From the NCBI RefSeq assembly GCF_009730915.1, contig NC_052481.1, positions 19,836,386 through 19,900,385 on the forward strand: a stretch of 64,000 bases of DNA, read 5' to 3'. Below the pieces are notes generated by a model. It ran no database searches. It was given only the letters and a program-made list of their open reading frames with translations, and was not told the DNA's origin. The position numbers and the translations under genes are program-made. Below are positions 57,582-64,000 of this stretch, piece after piece. The stretch comes from Dioscorea cayenensis subsp. rotundata. Its lineage: Eukaryota > Streptophyta > Magnoliopsida > Dioscoreales > Dioscoreaceae. Within the stretch, counting starts at the first letter, position 1, and every line of letters starts with the position of its first letter.

Positions 57582-58655
57582 CAAACCAAAAATGATTTTT
57601 TTAACAAAAAACCAAAAACTATTTTGAAAAAAAATAGCAAACAGATAGAAAACTTCTGAAACAAACACCAAAGGATTGAAAGCTAGGGTTTGAGAGAATT
57701 CTTATCATTTTTTTTAATAAAAACCAAAATTGATTTTGAAAAAATAGCAAACAACTAGAAAACTTCTAAAACAAACTCCTACGGATTGAAAGCTAGGGTT
57801 TGAGAGAATTCTTACTAAAAATGTAGTAAAAAAACCAAAAATGATTTTGATAAAATAGCAAACAACTAGAAAAGTTCTGAAACAAACTCCAACGGATTGA
57901 AAGCTAGGGTTTGAGAGAATTCTTACGAGATGCAATCCACTGGGCACGTCTGGATAGCTTCGAGAATCTTCTCCTCTGGATCACCCCACTGCGAGACCAC
58001 TCGAGCTCGCCCGTAAGCAGCTTCAATGGCGAACGTTTTCCTTGCAGACAGCGCACACTTCAAGCATCCAACGCACTTCACTTCATCGACAAACACCGCT
58101 CGCTCTTCACTCTCCGATCCAAACCACGAAGAGTACATCGGACTGCCGGTGAACCCTCGGAACTCCAGCAGCTTCGATTGCTCCTGCAGCACGATCAAAC
58201 CTTTGAAAATTGAAACCCTAATCACTACTTGTTTTCTATAATTTTCTCTTTGCGGCATTTGATCGAACAGGTGGTGTGCACGGATTGACCTGATCGTAAG
58301 CGAAGCGAGAGATGGGATCGGAGAGGAGGGAGTAGATCTCGTTGAGCACGATGGCCATGTCGTGGCCGGCGGGGCCAGCAATGTCCGGATGGCACCGCTT
58401 CTGTAGAGATCTATAGGCGCGCTTTATCTGGGATTGATCGGCGGTGGAATCAATGCCGAGAAGATCGTAGAGGTCGTACCCGGCGGTGGATGCGAAGGAA
58501 GAAGGAGAGGAGGGTTTGGAGGCGCATCGAATGGAAGACGAGGTGGTGTGGCGGGGTGGGCATGGCCGCCTCTTCGTGAGGGAATGCAGCTTGTTCCCGG
58601 GCTTAAGGGAGGAAGGTGGGGCGATGTTGACGAGGAGTGAAGAGGAGGAAGACAT
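54994..58655 (-). CDS. Plastid J-domain / ferredoxin-like protein (DJC76-like), frameshifted near 55290
   Basis: Four exons in gene order: 58655-58290, 58183-57927, 56439-56259, 55612-54994; about 473 residues, close to the usual length of this family. A Ser/Thr/Pro-rich N-terminus looks like a chloroplast transit peptide. The J domain (about 59-122) has HPD at 89-91. A bacterial-type 4Fe-4S segment follows, with cysteines at 159, 162, 165 and 202 (CVGCLKC...CP). A downstream conserved region (ERSDLAVLEFLMSKQPRG) leads to a C-terminal hydrophobic helix (LQILLAGITWFVIGMAIMGL). Members act in chloroplasts as J-protein co-chaperones linked to photosynthetic electron transport and pigment handling. 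In exon 4 the frame ends at a TGA near 55275, but a +1 shift at AAACAAAGTG continues the family C-terminus to 54994. A 1-nt insertion or assembly error is likely. Confidence 0.85.
57590..57926. repeat. Tandem repeat, ~110-bp unit x3, containing a splice-donor sequence
   Basis: The anchor GGATTGAAAGCTAGGGTTTG occurs at 57673, 57783 and 57894. Each copy includes GAGAGAATTCTTA and an AATAGCAAACA...TAGAAAA block. The rightmost copy ends exactly at the exon 2/intron 2 border of the DJC76-like gene. Confidence 0.9.
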
Positions 58656-59046
58656 TGTTAGGGTTTCAGTGGTTGAGATCGAGAGAGAGAGAGAGAGAGA
58701 TGAAGAAGATGGAGGATGGAATCCGGATATTTGTCAGGTCAGGGAGATATTTTTCGCTTTGATTTTTGCATGGCAAAGAGAAAAAGTACTGAAAATATCT
58801 TCCTTTTTAGATTTTTTTAAATTTTTTTTTATTTGACGGTTTTGACCTCAATACAAAAGATATTAGTGAATTGAGTTTAAATCATGCTGAATGTAATGAT
58901 GGTAATAAATTTTTGATTGTGAATGTTGACTTGTAACATATGTTGTATTTTTTGAAAAAATTATAATTTTTAAATTTTATAGTTTTACGAGGTTGATTGA
59001 ATTTTATAGAAATCGCTAAGGAAATGCCTCTAAATCATTTGAAATT

Positions 59047-59078
<32 letters not shown>

Positions 59079-59914
59079 TATATGGGCAACATATGTTGAT
59101 AAATTAAAAATAATTATAGAAGTTTAAAAATTATCATTTTTAATAGTGAATTGATACTTTATTAGTTCGAGTGTCATTAGACTCATCACCTTGCGTAATT
59201 GTTTATTTTTAATTCTTAGTCTTCATATTTTTTTATAATTGTTTTCACTTTAACTCTAATTTTTATTATTTTAATTCAAAAAATATTATTTTATTTATTG
59301 AACTGATGCTATACAAGTCATGGTATGAGAATCTAATACTTTTAGAAGTATATAAAATTTTTAAATTATAATAAAATATTAGTTATTCCATCCAGGCATA
59401 CATAATGAATTTTTTTATCCTCAACCATATCAACTCCCTTTTTCTTCTTTTGGTTCTCATCCACATCTTCTCTCATGGACATCCTTCCGTGTTGTTTACA
59501 AACGTCCGCCCATCGCTTTGTATTGTCTGTTCTACACTATTCATTTCTCTGCTCCTTCTTTGTGTTTTGCTTCTCTCTCTTTTATTTTAATTTTTTAAAT
59601 TTTTTCTTTTTTTAATGGACGTTTGTAATTAATGTTTTACCTAATGTATTTATATTCCCAACTTTATTCAAACCAATACTTTTTTGTTTTTTATTTTTAA
59701 TCACCAGTAGAATTTAAACCTGAAATACCAAAATTATATATATTTATATACATATATATGTATGTATATAAATATATATAAATTTTAAACCTTTCTTTTG
59801 AACAGGGAGAAGAATGAAACATCAAAGTGATGTAGGTGAGATCAAATTTTCAAAAGAGAACCTTGGATTTTATTTATCAAAATATTTTTATTTTTAAAAT
59901 TAGAAAAGGACCAT
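58656..59914. promoter_or_regulatory. DJC76-like upstream region and AT-rich intergenic DNA
   Basis: A (GA)n tract at about 58681-58700 lies just upstream of the minus-strand ATG, probably in the 5' UTR. Beyond about 58850 the sequence is AT-rich, with an (AT)n tract at about 59048-59070. No gene was recognised. Confidence 0.45.
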
Positions 59915-61095
59915 AAACTCAATTTTATTTGAAGGCGTGTCAAGGTTAACTATCAATTTCTCTAAAACATATTTGTATTCCACCAAAACTAATCGATCGC
60001 TAGAGGTTAAGATGGCATAAATGATAGGTTGTACAACTGCTCTCCTTTCCCCTGCCAATATCAAGAACATGGCCTAGACGTTAGGACTAGGAAAAGCTTG
60101 ATCTTGACGATTAGGATGTGTTTGTTCTTTGGAAAGCTAGTTTCTTCTCACCAGGGCTAAACTAACTTTGTTTAACTTAGTCATATCTGGTGTTACCCAC
60201 ATATTGGATGTCCCATTTCAAACATCCACTTTGGGTTGTCAAATAAATTGATTAGATTAGAGGAGATTTCCTCTAGTCTAAACTAGACATTGAGAAGCCA
60301 AGATGTTGATTAGTTAACTGGAAGCATCTCTGTAAGTCACGAGACCAAGGTGATTGGGGCATCTTGGATTTGGAGCAGTTCAATCTCGCTCTCTTGGGGA
60401 AGTGGTGATGGAAACTAATGACAGATGATTATTGGTGTGGGTTCAAAGTCATCTGTAACAACTATAGAGACTACAACGTTGCCAGGTGTGTGCCCTTCAA
60501 GCCTCATAGGAGGAAGTCTTACTTTTGGAATGGAGCCCTCAACTATTGGCTCGCTTTTCAGGGTGTGCATTGATTGCACAATACGTGATAGGGCCACCAA
60601 TTTTTTTTTTTTTTGCTTGACTAGTAGTTTTGAGGGACGTGTACCCATGAATATCAACCCACAGACTTTTAGGACCTCCCATCAACAGTGGAGAGCAGTA
60701 AAAGATCTTGCCCATTTGATGAACACAACCACCTTTTAACCTGGATCTGAAGGCACCATAATATGCAGACAGACTCAGCAATTACAACAGTGGTGAAGGA
60801 GACTCCAAAAGATGGTGCCTCACTTCTAATAGCAGATTCTCCGTCAAATAATTCTACAATTTCTTAAATGATCGAGGTTTGAGATGCTAGATATCTTGCC
60901 TTTTTTGGAGAAGTGCATGCCCACGTAGCATGGAAAAAAATTCTTACACTCGATAACTTAGCTAGGAGAAGATGTAACAAACTCCCACGAGTCTGTGACT
61001 ATAACATGTATTATTTGTCATTTGGCATATGAAATGACATATCACATGTTTTTTGCATTGTCCCTTAATTATGCATGCTCGGGCCCATTTTGGTC

Positions 61096-62299
61096 ATAAA
61101 TGTGGCTATTTTGAACCAAAACCGTGGAACCGAACCAGAACTAAACTGGAAAAAATTGAACAAGAACCATCAAAACTGTAACCGTCCTAAAACCTGAACC
61201 TTCATACAAGGTTCAGTTCCGGTTTCAGAGTTTGAAAACCGTTCAACCAGCAGTTTAAATTGGAGGTTTAACTAAATTACTTATTGGTTAGACAACTTAG
61301 ACACTTAGACTTGTTTGTGATCTGGCTAGGGTTCCATCCTTCCAGGTTATGTGAGGTATTTGCTTTATCTTCTACTCATGATGAAGAAGAGGAGCCTCCA
61401 CTACCTCCATCCTCCTCGAAATTCACACAATAGGGTAACAAAATTTTAGAAAGGAGGAAGAGACCTAGAACATCCGGCTCCTATGCGGAGCTCGAAGTTT
61501 ATTTAACAACAGTTTTTGAGTTTAGTGATGATACATGTCCAAATTTTTCAATTCTGGAATGGTAGAGTAGGCACACAAAGACTTTTCCTACTTTAGCCAA
61601 GATTGCTAAAGAACTCCTTGCAGTTCCCGCCTCAACTGTCGCAGTTGAACAAACATTTAATAATTGAGGTAACACTTTTAGATGAAAAACGATCAAGGTT
61701 AGGTCCAAAATCATTAGAAGCGCAAATTTGCCTTGATGATTGTGAAAGAGCTAGACTACGAAGTCAAGAGGACATTATACACTAATCATCATCAGGCGAG
61801 TGGGTAAATGATGGCTCTAGTTCAACAATAGAGACTTCTAGTTCAAACTCCTCTGAGTATGAAGCAAGCAATTAGCTATTATGAAAATATGAGAAATGTG
61901 TATAATAAAAATAAAAGAACTACGTGGGCTTTGATTCCTCTAGAGGATATATAGGCAACTTAATATAATTAAGTTCAAGCCTTTTTTTTTTTTATTTCTT
62001 CTCCTATTGTACTTTTATTGCAAAATATTTTTATGAATTTATACTTATATATTTTTTATAAAATATTGTATTAAATTAATTCTTGTATTTTTTTAATTTG
62101 TTCAATTTTAATTTGAAATATTGGATTATTTAGTTTAAAAAAAGACTAAAAAAAAAAGAACGAAACCGTATGAACCATTAAATGGGAGCCTTTAAACCGA
62201 ACCAGAACCGAACCGCCAAGAACCTTATTTAGGCAGTTCGGTACCGATTCAAGGTTTCTTTGAACCAGAACTGGTGGTTCCTGAACCATGACCACGTCT
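61096..62299 (+). mobile_element. hAT element, 1204 bp, inside the LINE
   Basis: The exact 8-bp repeat TTTTGGTC flanks it (61088-61095 and 62300-62307), the size expected for hAT. The ends show weak inverted similarity (ATAAATGTGGCTA and AGACGTGGTCATGG). Both subterminal regions (61120-61260, 62160-62290) are packed with GAACCGAACC / GGTTC-type motifs in both orientations. A transposase remnant lies between. Confidence 0.8.
61480..61785 (+). pseudogene. hAT transposase C-terminal dimerisation domain (hATC), degenerate
   Basis: The + strand reading gives CPNFSILEW (then TAG), TKTFPTLAKIAKELLAVPAS and TVAVEQTFNN, then a stop. After a frame change it reads DEKRSRLGPKSLEAQICLDD and a short acidic end. 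This is the order of the hATC domain (F-x-I-L-x-W, the FP-x-L block, L-A-(V/I)-P-x-S-T-V-A, the S/R-L-x-P block). Catalytic parts upstream are missing, so it is a non-functional internal-deletion derivative. Confidence 0.75.
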
Positions 62300-62899
62300 T
62301 TTTGGTCAACTTCTCTAGCTACTTGCCTTGCCCTACGTATTAAATGAGTTGTAGCGTGATTGGAGAATGTCTATTAGGCCCCTCTATGCGGGAAATGGAT
62401 CGGAGGACCTCCTAACTAGGGCCATTACATGAAATATTTAGCTTGAAAGAAACAAGCACATTTTTAATTCTAAGGCTTTCCTTGTGCATTCGATTATTGT
62501 CAAGATTGATCATATGCTCTTATTTTGGTCATCCGCAATTCTAGAGTGAAAGAGATCCAAGCTTGAAAATTCCATTGCTCTTATTCATTGCAGTTTTGAT
62601 TTCATGGAATCTCGCTTTTAGACAGCCAATACGAGCCATATATACTGGCAATGAGGTTTCAGTCCAAGACATAGTATAGCACTACACCATGAAAATATCC
62701 ACATTGGATGTTGTTCTCCAGGGTGTTGTGGGATTGTTGTTTCTTTTATTCCGATGTTAGTGTTTTATTTTTGTGTTTTGTGTTGATCCACCTCTAATGG
62801 ATCAATTTTATCATCCAATCTTTTTGTTGTTCTCCTCCTCTTTTTTGTATTCGTATTCTCAATGCAAGTGGTTTATCCATCTTAATAATAATAAAAAAA

Positions 62900-64000
62900 A
62901 ATCTACTCCGTGTGTTCCATTCCCCATCCCCTCTTTTTTTAAAAATAATGTATTTCATTTTTGTCTTATTATTAATGTGTTTCATCTTAAAAAATTTATA
63001 TTTGAAGAAAAATATTTGTGAAAATTTATTGTTTGGCTACTTGATATTTTACAAATTGATTTATATAGCATTCCACAAAAATATATTATTTGGCTAATTA
63101 GTTTTTTATACAAATTAGTATATATACTGTAAAAAAATTATAGTTAAAAAATTATTTACAAAATTTATTTTTTAGTAATTTAGTTTTTTTATAAATTAGT
63201 ATAATATATATATATATATATATAAGAAAGACATTGATCAAAATCTATTGTTTGTCTCATTTACTTCTTTTTCTTGCTCCTTAAAAAATATTTTGCCCCC
63301 TTTAAAAATTTTCTAGCACAGTCCTGGTCTCGACCATTAGAATAGAGATTCTTGGCAAAATTTTGGATAAATGAGTCACTAAAAGAATTCTTAAACTAAA
63401 CACTATTATAGAGGGGAAAAGATATTATATTAAAAAATTTTTTTATTTGAGAGTGTTATTAAATTTTATGCATCAATTACATTACTTTAATGTTGTCAAT
63501 CAATGATGCCTAATTGGAGGCAATATATAGACATATTATTATGTTATATAATGAATATATAAAGTTTTGTAATTATCTGAGATGAGATCTATCATTTCTA
63601 TGGTAGAAGAGAAAATTTAAATAGTATTTTTTGTGTGTTGTATGAAAAGCTTGGATCTTTGTTTTTTTAATGTGTTTTGTTATATAAAAGCATATAATAT
63701 TTTAAATGTAGTTTAAAATTGTTTTTTGTCCAACACAGTAAAGAGGTACGCATATAAGTATGGATGAATAGTAAAGAGGTACGCATATAAGTATGGATGA
63801 ATAGTGTCATGGATGGTTTAATCTTACTTCACCTTTAATTATGAAATGCATAAACCACAACTTTTATTAAAAAAATAAAGATAATGAATAAAAAAATATA
63901 TATACCCAATTGTGACATTGTGGACCAACAAAATAGATGTAGAAGAAACTTGTGACCTCAAGGCACAATTGTGTGGATCATTCGCCATCATTTCATTAAA
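62900..64000. other. AT-rich intergenic DNA at the right edge
   Basis: No gene was recognised. There is an (AT)n tract at about 63202-63224 and a perfect 33-bp tandem duplication at 63737-63802. Confidence 0.55.
63737..63802. repeat. Perfect 33-bp tandem duplication
   Basis: The unit AGTAAAGAGGTACGCATATA plus AGTATGGATGAAT occurs twice back to back with no mismatch (63737-63769 and 63770-63802). The lack of divergence indicates a recent slippage event, or an assembly artefact. Confidence 0.95.

Larger units (their letters stand above)
59915..62899 (+). mobile_element. 5'-truncated L1-like LINE remnant, interrupted by a hAT element
   Basis: The + strand carries a decayed ORF2 C-terminal half. 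Reverse transcriptase pieces are FEGVSRLTINFSKTYLYSTK and a later YWMS-like stretch. A conserved NWKHLCKSRDQGDWGILDLE block and FNLALLGKWW follow. The zinc-knuckle region includes VAWKKILTLDNLARRRCNK and reads up to about 61085. After the hAT insertion the C-terminal ERNKHIFNSKAFLVHSIIVK resumes at about 62440. The 3' end runs to an AATAATAATAAAAAAAAA-like tail near 62899. Many stops and frameshifts are present. Confidence 0.75.

Noticed and set aside
57590..57926. CRISPR-like regularly spaced repeats
   Set aside because: Only three ~110-bp tandem copies without distinct spacers, in a plant intron; a simple tandem duplication.
58434..58836. Plus-strand open frames rich in Gly, Arg and Glu
   Set aside because: These are antisense to exon 1 and the 5' leader of the DJC76-like gene, which has a clear J domain on the minus strand.

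Overview
The window is nuclear DNA from a flowering plant. It has intron-rich genes with GT-AG splice sites, plant-specific protein families (a WRC-domain JmjC demethylase, serine carboxypeptidase-like proteins, a plastid J-domain/ferredoxin-like protein) and a very AT-rich intergenic background packed with plant transposons. STT3B starts GC-rich and becomes AT-rich towards its 3' end. That gradient is typical of monocots but does not settle the lineage, and I cannot name the species. No prokaryotic operon, CRISPR array or organellar segment was seen.

Five host genes can be modelled exon by exon. They are a KDM3/JMJ25-type histone demethylase (7785-14685, +); two tandemly duplicated group-II serine carboxypeptidase-like genes, SCPL-A (15294-19415, -) and SCPL-B (26706-32893, -); the oligosaccharyltransferase catalytic subunit STT3B (49322-54077, +); and a DJC76-like plastid J-domain/4Fe-4S protein (54994-58655, -), convergent with STT3B. 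The JmjC gene, SCPL-A and the DJC76-like gene each carry one apparent single-nucleotide frameshift. Either they are decaying or the assembly has uncorrected indels.

The rest is mostly mobile DNA. 1-2640 holds a Ulp1-bearing MULE-like element; 4094-7372 a truncated MULE just upstream of the demethylase; 21865-25345 a partial SIRE-type Copia element (LTR plus env-like ORF); 25345-25870 a LINE RNase H tail. A long inverted repeat (25941-26436) abuts the SCPL duplication breakpoint. SCPL-B carries a CACTA element in an intron (27152-28631), and paralogue A still has the matching empty site. Two palindromic-end MITEs sit in another SCPL-B intron. A second MULE (35263-41713) lies next to a PIF/Harbinger-like element (41747-48174), which contains a decayed LRR gene fragment and a clean solo LTR (45995-47469). 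At the right end a LINE remnant (59915-62899) is interrupted by a hAT element (61096-62299) with an 8-bp target duplication.

The five host genes do not form a pathway; they are ordinary neighbours. The main interest is the local history that can be read from nested insertions, paralogous empty sites, duplicated exons and splice sites, and captured gene fragments. I found no convincing new biological system.
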